DNA from: WTJD01 sp964225175
GTDB taxonomy: Bacteria > Pseudomonadota > Gammaproteobacteria > Xanthomonadales > SZUA-36
Direction: 5' to 3'
Length of the DNA stretch: 23,332 bases
NCBI GenBank assembly: GCA_964225175.1
Contig: CAXQNK010000080.1
Span: forward strand, 1 to 23,332
This document shows, one piece after another, positions 1-6,703 of this stretch. The translations under genes and the position numbers were made by a program. Within the stretch, counting starts at the first letter, position 1, and each line of letters begins with the position of its first letter. The notes under the pieces are model-generated. The model was not told the DNA's origin. It searched no databases and saw only the letters and a list, made by a program, of their open reading frames with translations.

Positions 1-296
1 TGGATCATCTGGATCACCAATTCCGGCACGGTGACCAACTTCTTGCCGAAACGCACCAAGGTGCAGACCCCGCGCGTGGAGCGCACCGGGCCCAGGCTCT
101 GCTGGTCTGCAACCACGTGAATGAACAGGTAGCGTGGAAACAGGGGTTCGACGCGTTCAACCTGGCGGCGGGTACGACGTTGGTAGGGGTTGAGCGCCAT
201 GGGCAGGAACACCGAAAAACCCTGGCGGGCCAGGTGCTCCGCGGCAACCTGCTCCTGCCTGGGCTTGGTGAAGACCGTATACCAACTGGCGTCCAT
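1..296 (-). CDS. rfaH: RfaH-type transcription antiterminator (NusG paralogue), C-terminus beyond window
   Basis: The first 98 residues are visible; the gene runs off the left edge. They form the NusG N-terminal (NGN) domain: the start MDASWYTVFTKPRQEQ, then EPLFPRYLFIHV (about residues 48-59), STRGVCTLVRFG (about 72-83) and a VPELVI segment. The pairing of EPLFPxYLF with TRGVxxxVRFG fits RfaH better than housekeeping NusG. Family knowledge: RfaH is recruited to RNA polymerase paused at ops elements in leaders of long surface-polysaccharide, capsule or LPS operons; it suppresses termination, and its refolded C-terminal domain recruits ribosomes. An ATG four bases upstream (300) is in another frame, so the ATG at 296 is used. 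It lies 104 bases downstream of galE on the same strand, which supports a polysaccharide locus to the left. The fold-switching KOW domain cannot be checked because it is outside the window. Confidence 0.88.
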   Translation of the reverse strand, partial: MDASWYTVFTKPRQEQVAAEHLARQGFSVFLPMALNPYQRRTRRQVERVEPLFPRYLFIHVVADQQSLGPVRSTRGVCTLVRFGKKLVTVPELVIQMI

Positions 297-336
297 GCAT
301 ACCCCGAGTGTTGATTGGTGTTCCCATCATACACCA

Positions 337-368
337 TGTTCAACGATTGAACACGGGCTTGAACGATT
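337..368. promoter_or_regulatory. Inverted repeat plus extra half-site upstream of rfaH
   Basis: A perfect 17-base inverted repeat (tgttcaa-cga-ttgaaca, 337-353) is followed by a partial extra copy, cttgaacgatt (358-368), so aacgattg occurs twice 20 bases apart. It lies about 41 bases upstream of the rfaH start, between galE and rfaH. Read on the minus strand a TATGAT -10-like box follows directly (about 326-331), but without a convincing -35. It could be an operator for a separate rfaH promoter or a small RNA hairpin. No known regulator is assigned. Confidence 0.4.
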
Positions 369-400
369 GCATGAGCGGGTGCCCACGGCGGGGCGGATCA

Positions 401-1423
401 TCAGCCCGCAAACCCCTCCGGATTCTTCCGCTGCCAGTTCCAGGCGTCGCGGCACATCGACTCCAGGTCGCGCTCCGCCCTCCAGCTCAACTCCTGCTCG
501 GCCCGGGCCGGATCCGCCCAGGTTTCCGCGATATCGCCAGGCCTGCGCGGCATGACTTTGTGCGGAATTTCGATCCCGGTAGCGGACTCGAAGGCCCGCA
601 CGACATCCAGCACAGAACTGCCCTTGCCGGTGCCGAGATTGTGCGTGATCAGACCGGGGGTTTCGTCGAGTTTGCGCAAGGCATGCAGGTGACCGACCGC
701 GAGGTCAACGACGTGGATGTAGTCACGAACCCCGGTGCCATCATGGGTGGGATAATCATCACCCCAGACCCTGAGAAAATCCCTGCGCCCCACAGCCACC
801 TGCTGGATGTAGGGCATCAGGTTGTCCGGAATCCCGTGGGGATCCTCGCCGATCAAGCCACTCTCGTGCGCGCCAACCGGGTTGAAATACCGTAACAGGG
901 AGATGTCCCAACCCGATTCGTGCGCATGCAGGTCGCGAAGCATGTCCTCGATCGCCCGCTTGGTTGCACCGTAGGGGTTGGTGGCCGGGCGCAGTGCAGC
1001 GGCCTCGGTGACCGGAACGGTCTCCGGGTCTCCATATACCGTGCAGGACGAACTGAAGACCAGCTTCCTGACCCCCGTGGTCTGCATGGCACTCAGCAAA
1101 TTGAGCGTGCCGCCGACGTTGTTCCGGTAATACCACAGGGGTTTCTCGGTGGACTCGCCCACAGCTTTAAGACCGGCGAAATGGATGACCGCATCGGGTT
1201 GGTGACGCTCAAATGCGCGGAGCGTTGCCGGCAGGTCCAGCAGATCCGCCTCGACAAACTCCAGTGACCTGCCGCTGATTTCTCGGACCCGGTCAAGCGC
1301 TGCAGGCTTGCTGTTGCTGAGGTTGTCCAGCACCACCACCTCATCGCCGGCGCCAAGCAGCTCAACGCAGGTGTGGCTGCCGATGTAGCCGGCGCCGCCG
1401 GTCACCAGGACGGTCTTACTCAC
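401..1423 (-). CDS. galE: UDP-glucose 4-epimerase
   Basis: Interconverts UDP-glucose and UDP-galactose using tightly bound NAD, supplying galactose units for polysaccharides and the Leloir pathway; cytoplasmic. The 340 residues match the usual GalE length (about 338). Visible features: Rossmann motif GGAGYIG (9-15), SSSCTVYG (124-131) with the catalytic Ser/Thr region, the YxxxK pair Y151/K155, and the RYFNPVGAHESG segment. The start is GTG at 1423, sharing GTGA with the ugd stop (four-base overlap), so the two genes are almost certainly co-transcribed and translationally coupled. Followed by rfaH on the same strand. No anomaly seen. Confidence 0.96.
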   Translation of the reverse strand: MSKTVLVTGGAGYIGSHTCVELLGAGDEVVVLDNLSNSKPAALDRVREISGRSLEFVEADLLDLPATLRAFERHQPDAVIHFAGLKAVGESTEKPLWYYRNNVGGTLNLLSAMQTTGVRKLVFSSSCTVYGDPETVPVTEAAALRPATNPYGATKRAIEDMLRDLHAHESGWDISLLRYFNPVGAHESGLIGEDPHGIPDNLMPYIQQVAVGRRDFLRVWGDDYPTHDGTGVRDYIHVVDLAVGHLHALRKLDETPGLITHNLGTGKGSSVLDVVRAFESATGIEIPHKVMPRRPGDIAETWADPARAEQELSWRAERDLESMCRDAWNWQRKNPEGFAG

Positions 1424-2742
1424 GGCCGCCCGATGGAATAATAGGTAAATCCACGGTGACGCACGACTTCCGGTGACCAGATGTTGCGTCCATCGGCCAG
1501 CACGGGATCACCCATGACGCCCAGCAGCCGGGAAAATTCCGGCGCCCAGTATTGGCGCCACTCGGTGACCAGCGCCAGCGCATCAGCACCCTCCGCGGCT
1601 TCGTAGGGGTCATCGTGAAATGACAATTCGGCGTCTTCCGGGTAGCGCTCGGCCACTTCATCCATCGCTTCGGGATCATGGGCCTGAACCCGGGCACCCG
1701 CCTCCAAGAGCGCGTCGATCAGAACCAGCGCTGGCGCCTCGCGAATGTCGTCGGTGTTGGGCTTGAAGGACAGGCCCCACACAGCGATCACGCGATCTTC
1801 CAGGTCACCGCCAAAATGGTTGTCCAGGATTTCGAACAGCTTGTGTTTCTGGCGCTGGTTGACCGCCTCTACCGCATCGAGAATCTGCGCCTCGTAGCCA
1901 AAACTGCGCGCCGTGTGCGAAAGCGCTCGCACGTCCTTGGGAAAACAGGAGCCGCCATAGCCCGCCCCGGCATAGATAAACGAGTAACCGATCCGCGGGT
2001 CCGAACCGATACCAATCCGGATTTTTTCGATGTCAGCGCCCGCCTTGTAGGCAATGTTCGACAGTTCGTTCATGAAACTGATCTTGGTCGCCAGCATCGC
2101 GTTGGCCGCGTACTTGGTCAGCTCGGAGGAATGCACGTCCATGGCCATCAACTTCTCATGATTGCGGTTGAACGGCGCATACAGTTCACGGAGCATTTTC
2201 TCTGACGCCTCGTCCTCGACGCCGACCACGATGCGGTCCGGTTTCATGAAATCCCGCACGGCGACCCCTTCGGCGAGGAACTCCGGATTGGATGCCACGC
2301 TGAAAGAAATCTGTTCTCCGCGCACATCGAGCGCATCCTGTATGACTTGTCGAACCCGATCGCAGGTGCCCACCGGCACGGTGGACTTCACCACCACCAG
2401 CAGGGGGTCCATCATCTGCTCACCAATCGACCGCGCCACGGCCAGGACGTGGGACAGATCGGCTGAGCCGTCTTCATCGGGCGGTGTGCCCACTGCGATC
2501 ATGATGAGTTCAGCATGATCCACGGCCTCGGCCATGTCGGAGGTAAATTCAAGGCGGCCTGCTTCGGAGTTGGACCAGAGCATGGCGTCGAGCCCGGGCT
2601 CAAAAATGGGGCATTCCCCCTGACGCAGGCGCTCGACACGCTCCTCGTCGATGTCCATGCATAAAATGTGGTGGCCCACCTCGGACAACCCAGCCCCACT
2701 GACAAGGCCCACGTAGCCGCTGCCGATGATGGATATTCTCAT
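1420..2742 (-). CDS. ugd: UDP-glucose 6-dehydrogenase
   Basis: Oxidises UDP-glucose to UDP-glucuronate with two NAD+, giving the acidic sugar precursor for capsule, exopolysaccharide or LPS. The 440 residues are the normal length. Visible: N-terminal Rossmann motif GSGYVGLVSG (7-16), VGTPP (84-88), STVPVGT (120-126), SNPEFLAEG (151-159), the substrate-binding K210/N214 helix (LTKYAANAML), and the catalytic cysteine C266 in GAGYGGSCFPKDV. The C-terminal domain has WGLSFKPNTDDIREAP. It is first of the tight ugd-galE pair. The 146 bases upstream (2743-2888) show only weak promoter-like sequence (minus-strand TAAACT) and a poor AGG ribosome site. Other UDP-sugar dehydrogenases such as UDP-N-acetyl types are less likely, but substrate is inferred from family resemblance. 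Confidence 0.95.
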   Translation of the reverse strand: MRISIIGSGYVGLVSGAGLSEVGHHILCMDIDEERVERLRQGECPIFEPGLDAMLWSNSEAGRLEFTSDMAEAVDHAELIMIAVGTPPDEDGSADLSHVLAVARSIGEQMMDPLLVVVKSTVPVGTCDRVRQVIQDALDVRGEQISFSVASNPEFLAEGVAVRDFMKPDRIVVGVEDEASEKMLRELYAPFNRNHEKLMAMDVHSSELTKYAANAMLATKISFMNELSNIAYKAGADIEKIRIGIGSDPRIGYSFIYAGAGYGGSCFPKDVRALSHTARSFGYEAQILDAVEAVNQRQKHKLFEILDNHFGGDLEDRVIAVWGLSFKPNTDDIREAPALVLIDALLEAGARVQAHDPEAMDEVAERYPEDAELSFHDDPYEAAEGADALALVTEWRQYWAPEFSRLLGVMGDPVLADGRNIWSPEVVRHRGFTYYSIGRP

Positions 2743-2888
2743 GATGTGTAACGCCTGGCTTTAATTAGTGGGCGCGTAGTTTAACCGATTAGCAGGGCGT
2801 GCCGCATCCGCACCCGGGGCGTTGTGATTTCATCCGCCCCAGATGTTACGAGCGCGACGTTTTTCCTTATTCCCGCGACCGCCCGGGA

Positions 2889-3230
2889 TCAATTGGGCGA
2901 GACCGGTGGGTCCACAGGTTCATCGTCGCCACCACCCGCGGTGGCACCCCCCATCGCTATTGTCTCTCCAGCTGGAGACAGCAGCAGCGTGTAGGAGTTT
3001 GGGCAGGGCTCGGCTTCGCAAAAAACGAGATTCTGAATGTGGTCAATGGCCGCCTGGATCCACGGTTCATCGTTGGTGTCTTGTTGCCTCAGCCAGTCCA
3101 GCAGATTCTCTGCTTGGGTGTTGTCAATCGTGTGCTGAGCATAAATGGCCGCGCCGACCGACTGGGCGGCCAGTAAGCCAAGGCATGCCACCAGCAGAAC
3201 AGTGAGGTAATTGCTTTTAAAATGTTTCAC
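2889..3230 (-). CDS. Small secreted protein of unknown function (113 aa)
   Basis: No family recognised. An N-terminal signal peptide is clear: basic MKHFKSNY, then hydrophobic LTVLLVACLGLLAAQ, with likely signal peptidase I cleavage after SVGA or GAA near residue 27. LVAC at 13-16 resembles a lipobox, but the hydrophobic run continues past the cysteine, so a lipoprotein is less likely. The mature part has a helical acidic stretch (NAENLLDWLRQQ-like), a close cysteine pair (CEAEPC), and a low-complexity Gly/Asp/Pro tail ending PPVSPN. The start is GTG at 3230 with GGAG nine bases upstream. It lies 75 bases downstream of the other secreted protein and upstream of ugd on the same strand. The opposite-strand frames are Arg/His-rich with no signals, which supports this frame. 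Confidence 0.7.
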   Translation of the reverse strand: MKHFKSNYLTVLLVACLGLLAAQSVGAAIYAQHTIDNTQAENLLDWLRQQDTNDEPWIQAAIDHIQNLVFCEAEPCPNSYTLLLSPAGETIAMGGATAGGGDDEPVDPPVSPN

Positions 3231-3305
3231 GTCACTCAGCTCCAGTCTTCCAATTCACACAACGTCTCAGCCTTCCATCCCAGCGTCTACACAGGGCGCG
3301 TCGGC

Positions 3306-3869
3306 CTACTGCGACCCCTGACCGTCAAGTGCGGCAAACACCCCCACCAGCGTCTCGTTGACGCAGGGGCTGTTCAGCGCGGTGTCGCCGCCGTGGGCCA
3401 CGTTCGCGCTCTCCAAGATGCCGTACAGCTTCGGTGTGAGCGTGTCCTCATCACTTTCGGATCCGGTCTCGGTCACCTCGTCCAGACCACTGACGGCGGC
3501 CAGCACCACGTGGTAGGCTCCAGCGCAGTTGCGCTGCGCGTAAATGACGCTCGCGCCCGCGCCCGCCGGCGGCTCGATCCGGCCCTCGACGCGCTGAATT
3601 GGCCAGCCCTCGATATAACAAGGCAGGTCCATGCGCGCGGCCAGGGCGGCCACGATATCCGGCGCATGGCCGTTATTCGCGGACACCGCCGCCGTAATCT
3701 CGGCCATACTGTCCTGGCAGTTGGCCCCTGCGGCCATCGCGGCGTTGATTTCGGAGATCATTTCCTCGGCCGTCATATCGGCCGTGTAAGCGGCGTGCGC
3801 AGAGGTGACGCCGCCCGCCAGTGTCAGAAGCACTGCGAGCGTTCGCTCTCGAACCCGGTGAAAATACAT
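3306..3869 (-). CDS. Secreted protein of unknown function (187 aa, four mature cysteines)
   Basis: No family recognised. The N-terminus is a signal peptide: MYFHRVRERT, hydrophobic LAVLLTLAGGVTS, with AHA cleavage near residue 26. The mature protein begins with an acidic helix (TADMTAEEMISEINAAMAAGANCQ) and has four cysteines (in ANCQD, LPCYIE, RNCAGAY and SPCVNE), so two periplasmic disulphides are plausible. A Ser/Glu/Asp-rich stretch (TETGSESDEDT) lies near the middle of the second half. The start ATG at 3869 has an excellent AGGAG seven bases upstream, partly next to a small hairpin. It may form a unit with the downstream 113-residue secreted protein; no sequence similarity between the two was evident by eye. 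Confidence 0.72.
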   Translation of the reverse strand: MYFHRVRERTLAVLLTLAGGVTSAHAAYTADMTAEEMISEINAAMAAGANCQDSMAEITAAVSANNGHAPDIVAALAARMDLPCYIEGWPIQRVEGRIEPPAGAGASVIYAQRNCAGAYHVVLAAVSGLDEVTETGSESDEDTLTPKLYGILESANVAHGGDTALNSPCVNETLVGVFAALDGQGSQ

Positions 3870-3879
3870 CGTTTACTCC

Positions 3880-3896
3880 TGCAGGCCTAACCTGCA
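3880..3896 (-). promoter_or_regulatory. Small hairpin beside the ribosome binding site of the 187-aa secreted protein
   Basis: tgcagg (3880-3885) and cctgca (3891-3896) are perfect six-base arms around a five-base loop. In the minus-strand transcript this hairpin ends directly at the AGGAG ribosome site (3876-3880), so folding could affect initiation. It is short enough to be chance. Confidence 0.3.
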
Positions 3897-3919
3897 CGCT
3901 TTCTTCTTCCCCATCAAAG

Positions 3920-3925
3920 ATTGTA
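3920..3925 (-). promoter_or_regulatory. Candidate -10 box for the 187-aa secreted protein gene
   Basis: Read on the minus strand this is TACAAT, about 51 bases upstream of the start codon. No good -35 lies at normal spacing. On the plus strand a perfect TTGACA (3931-3936) lacks a matching -10, so it is not called as a promoter for the FKBP gene. Confidence 0.35.
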
Positions 3926-4051
3926 GTGCATTGACAACGGCAAATCCACCAAGCCGCAGGGCTGGAGCCCCTCGATTACGGCGCACGGGCAGTTGCCATG
4001 CCGACGGCGAACAGGGACAATGCCCGCCTTGTTGAAACAGGAGTGAATCCC

Positions 4052-4747
4052 ATGAACAAAGTGATACGCCGCGGCGCGCTGGCATTGGCCATGTTCGCCA
4101 ACGTCGGCGCACATGCCCTTGAACTGCAGACTGACGAGCAGAAGCTTGGCTACCTCATTGGCATGGACATCGGCAATTCGCTCAAAAGAGAAGGCACCGA
4201 GGTCGATATCGATGCCCTGGTTGAAGCCATTCGCACCACCTATGCCGGTGGGACAACCGCAATGACGCCGGAAGAGGCCCAGGCCCTGCGGCAGTCTTTC
4301 ATCGATAAGCGACGCGCTGCGGCGGAGGCGGAGTCCAAGCTCCAGGCTGATGCCAATGCCTCCTCGGGCGCAGCTTTTCTCGCCAGCAACGCGGCCGCGG
4401 AGGGCGTCAAGGTGACCGATTCCGGCCTGCAGTACAAGGTACTTAAACAGGCCGAGGGACCCACCCCCAGCGCCAGCGACACCGTCAAGGTGCACTATCG
4501 CGGCACCTTGCTTGACGGCACAGAGTTCGACAGCTCTTACGCGCGCAACGCGCCCATCTCTTTTGCCCTGGATCGCGTGATCGCAGGCTGGACCGAGGGC
4601 GTCCAACTCATGGCCGTGGGCAGCACTTATCAATTCTGGATCAAGCCTGAGCTCGCCTACGGTGAGACTGGCGGCGGACCGATTCCACCCAATTCGACGC
4701 TGATCTTCGAAGTCGAGCTGCTCGAAATCCAGCCAGGCACTGAATAA
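4052..4747 (+). CDS. Periplasmic FKBP-type peptidyl-prolyl cis-trans isomerase (FkpA/Mip-like)
   Basis: Catalyses proline isomerisation and assists folding of exported proteins. The 231 residues match the FkpA/Mip layout: signal peptide (MNKVIRRGALALAMFANVGAH, likely cut after AHA at 22), an N-terminal helical dimerisation domain (about 27-110) with the typical KLGYLIGMDIGNSL start and an Ala/Glu-rich helix (75-105), then an FKBP domain (about 120-227) with VHYRGTLLDGTEFDSSY (147-163), a VIAGWTEGVQLM motif (176-187) and the ending LIFEVELLEI. A longer frame starting at 3998 adds 18 residues ahead of the signal peptide. ATG 4052 is chosen because AGGAG lies nine bases upstream and the signal peptide then begins correctly. 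It is divergent from the secreted-protein genes to the left. Confidence 0.93.
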   Translation: MNKVIRRGALALAMFANVGAHALELQTDEQKLGYLIGMDIGNSLKREGTEVDIDALVEAIRTTYAGGTTAMTPEEAQALRQSFIDKRRAAAEAESKLQADANASSGAAFLASNAAAEGVKVTDSGLQYKVLKQAEGPTPSASDTVKVHYRGTLLDGTEFDSSYARNAPISFALDRVIAGWTEGVQLMAVGSTYQFWIKPELAYGETGGGPIPPNSTLIFEVELLEIQPGTE

Positions 4748-4756
4748 TCCTTTAAT

Positions 4757-4805
4757 CCGCAGCCTGTCCAGATCCCGATCGTATCGACAGGCTGCGGCGA
4801 TCGGG
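4757..4805. terminator. Overlapping inverted repeats downstream of the FKBP gene
   Basis: Arms ccgcagcctgtc (4757-4768) and gacaggctgcgg (4786-4797) are a perfect 12-base inverted repeat around a 17-base loop, ten bases after the FKBP stop. The loop contains cccgatcg (4774-4781), which is complementary to cgatcggg (4798-4805) directly after the stem. No U-run follows, so this is not a standard intrinsic terminator. It may be a transcript-end or stabilising hairpin, or an alternative-fold element ahead of sat-cysC. Confidence 0.5.
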
Positions 4806-4901
4806 CACGACACTCGATCATTTCGGCCCCGCTACCACGGGCATTGAGTGTGCCCGCAAAATTTCCACGGGATTTTTACCCCCTTGCCACGAAAGAAACA
4901 A

Positions 4902-4907
4902 TATAAT
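4902..4907 (+). promoter_or_regulatory. Perfect -10 box ahead of sat-cysC
   Basis: TATAAT lies 30 bases upstream of the chosen ATG. TTGCCA (4884-4889) is too close (12 bases) to be a standard -35, and nothing good lies at 16-18 bases. A strong -10 with weak -35 would fit an activator-dependent promoter; CysB is the known activator of sulfate assimilation in relatives, but no site is identified here. Confidence 0.5.
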
Positions 4908-4937
4908 GAGCGGCTTTGCTCACCCGGGGATAAACCT

Positions 4938-6665
4938 ATGGCAATTACATCCGCACACGGTGGCCAGTTGATGGAGCTGGTAGTGTCACATGAGGATCAA
5001 CCGGCGTTGAAAAAACACGCCACTGAGTTGAATTCCTGGGACCTGAAATCACGCCAGCTCTGCGATATCGAAATGCTGTTGTGCGGGGCCTTCTCGCCGC
5101 TGGCCGGCTTTCTCGGCCGCAATGACTACGAGTCAGTGTGCTCCGACATGCGCCTGGCCGATGGCACCTTGTGGCCCATCCCCATCACCCTGGATGTGAG
5201 CGAATCTTTTGCCGAGGGAATCAACATCGGCGACGACATCGCGTTGCGTGACCCTGAGGGCGTCGTGATTGCGGTCATGACGGTGCAGGACAGATGGGCG
5301 CCGGACCTCGAGCAAGAGGCCAAGCAGGTATTCGGAACCACCGACACTGCGCACCCTGCGGTGGATTTCCTGTTCAACCAGGGCGGAAAAATCTATCTCG
5401 GCGGACCCTTGAAAGGGCTGCAAATGCCCGTGCATTACGATTGCCGCCATTTGCGTGACACGCCCGCGGAGCTGCGTGCGCGTTTCGAGAAACTGGGCTG
5501 GCGTCGGGTGGTGGCTTTCCAGACCCGCAATCCCATGCACCGGGCCCACCAGGAACTGACCTTCCTTGCCGCCAGAGAAACCCAGGCCAACCTGCTCATT
5601 CACCCCGTCGTGGGCATGACCAAGCCCGGCGACGTCGATCACCTGACACGGGTGCGCTGTTACGAGGCGGTGCTGGACCGCTATCCCGAACAAACCACGG
5701 CGCTCAGCCTGCTGCCGCTTGCCATGCGCATGGCTGGGCCTCGCGAGGCTTTGTGGCACGCGTTGATTCGTAAAAATTACGGCTGCACACACCTGATCGT
5801 CGGCCGTGACCATGCCTCACCGGGCAACGACAGCGCCGGAGCGCCATTTTACGGGCCTTTCGATGCGCAGGACCTGCTGCGGGAACACGAGGCGGAAATC
5901 GGTATTGAGATGGTGCCCTTCCGGATGATGGTGTACGTTGAGGACCGTGCCCAATATGTCCCAACCGATGAAATCCGCGAAGGTGAAAAAGTACTCAGCC
6001 TGAGCGGCACCGAACTGCGTCGGCGACTCCAACAGGGCCTGGAAATCCCCCACTGGTTCACGTTTCCCGAGGTGGCCAGTGTCCTTCGCAGGCGCTATCC
6101 ACCGCGCGCTGAGCAGGGGTTCACGGTGTTTTTCACCGGCCTTTCAGGATCAGGGAAGTCCACGATCGCCAACGCGCTGATGATTAAACTCAGAGAAATG
6201 GACGATCGACCGGTCACGTTACTGGATGGCGATATCGTGCGCAAAAACCTGTCCTCGGAGCTTGGTTTTTCGCGAGAGCACCGTAACCTCAACGTGCTCA
6301 GGATCGGCTTCGTCGCCGGCGAAATCACCAAGAATGGTGGCGTCGCCATCTGCGCGCCCATCGCACCCTATACCGACATTCGTCGACAGATTCGAAACGA
6401 GATTGAGCCCCTGGGCGGGTTCTGTGAAGTCCACGTAGCCACTTCGCTCGAGGTCTGCGAACGCCGGGACCGTAAAGGACTCTATGCCATGGCGCGGGCA
6501 GGCAAGATCAAGCAATTCACGGGCATCGATGACCCCTACGAGGCACCGGAACATGCCGAGATTGTTATCGACACCGAGCAGTTGTCACCCGACGAGGCGG
6601 CACACAAGGTGATCCTGCAGCTTGAGGCGATGGGCTTGATCTCCGTCTCGACGAACGGACGCTGA
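4938..6665 (+). CDS. sat-cysC: Bifunctional sulfate adenylyltransferase / adenylylsulfate kinase
   Basis: Makes APS from ATP and sulfate (N-terminal domain) and phosphorylates it to PAPS (C-terminal domain); cytoplasmic. 575 residues from ATG 4938, with GGGGA at 4926-4930. A longer frame from GTG 4848 starts upstream of the -10 box and is rejected. Sat domain about 1-385: QTRNPMHRAH (195-204) and GRDHASPG (289-296) are the nucleotide and sulfate site motifs. CysC domain about 393-575: P-loop GLSGSGKST (401-409), DGDIVR (430-435), ELGFSREHRNLN and AICAPIAPY (470-478). The domain order is Sat first, as in Aquifex, the reverse of animal PAPS synthetases. The intact P-loop argues the kinase is active, unlike the regulatory domain of fungal ATP sulfurylase. 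No cysDN, cysH or cysJI neighbours; it stands alone, convergent with the RND operon. Confidence 0.95.
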   Translation: MAITSAHGGQLMELVVSHEDQPALKKHATELNSWDLKSRQLCDIEMLLCGAFSPLAGFLGRNDYESVCSDMRLADGTLWPIPITLDVSESFAEGINIGDDIALRDPEGVVIAVMTVQDRWAPDLEQEAKQVFGTTDTAHPAVDFLFNQGGKIYLGGPLKGLQMPVHYDCRHLRDTPAELRARFEKLGWRRVVAFQTRNPMHRAHQELTFLAARETQANLLIHPVVGMTKPGDVDHLTRVRCYEAVLDRYPEQTTALSLLPLAMRMAGPREALWHALIRKNYGCTHLIVGRDHASPGNDSAGAPFYGPFDAQDLLREHEAEIGIEMVPFRMMVYVEDRAQYVPTDEIREGEKVLSLSGTELRRRLQQGLEIPHWFTFPEVASVLRRRYPPRAEQGFTVFFTGLSGSGKSTIANALMIKLREMDDRPVTLLDGDIVRKNLSSELGFSREHRNLNVLRIGFVAGEITKNGGVAICAPIAPYTDIRRQIRNEIEPLGGFCEVHVATSLEVCERRDRKGLYAMARAGKIKQFTGIDDPYEAPEHAEIVIDTEQLSPDEAAHKVILQLEAMGLISVSTNGR

Positions 6666-6703
6666 CGCGCACGGGTCGCGAGGCAGTACCGGCGGGACAG
6701 GGC

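Noticed and set aside
14..343. Minus-strand frame of 109 codons over the rfaH start
   Set aside because: Its composition is Arg/Ser/Pro-rich and shadow-like; another minus-strand frame in the same stretch encodes a clear RfaH N-terminal domain.
3222..3890. Open frame of 222 codons on the plus strand opposite the 187-residue secreted protein
   Set aside because: Rich in Arg and His, no domain or signal, no ribosome site; it is the shadow of a minus-strand gene with a clear signal peptide and AGGAG.
3931..3936. Perfect TTGACA as a promoter for the FKBP gene
   Set aside because: No -10-like sequence lies 16-18 bases downstream.
3914..4813. Long minus-strand frame opposite the FKBP gene (299 codons)
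   Set aside because: No recognisable domain; the plus strand has signal peptide, ribosome site and full FKBP motifs.
4848..4937. N-terminal extension of sat-cysC from a GTG
   Set aside because: It would begin before the TATAAT box and has no family similarity; ATG 4938 has a ribosome site.
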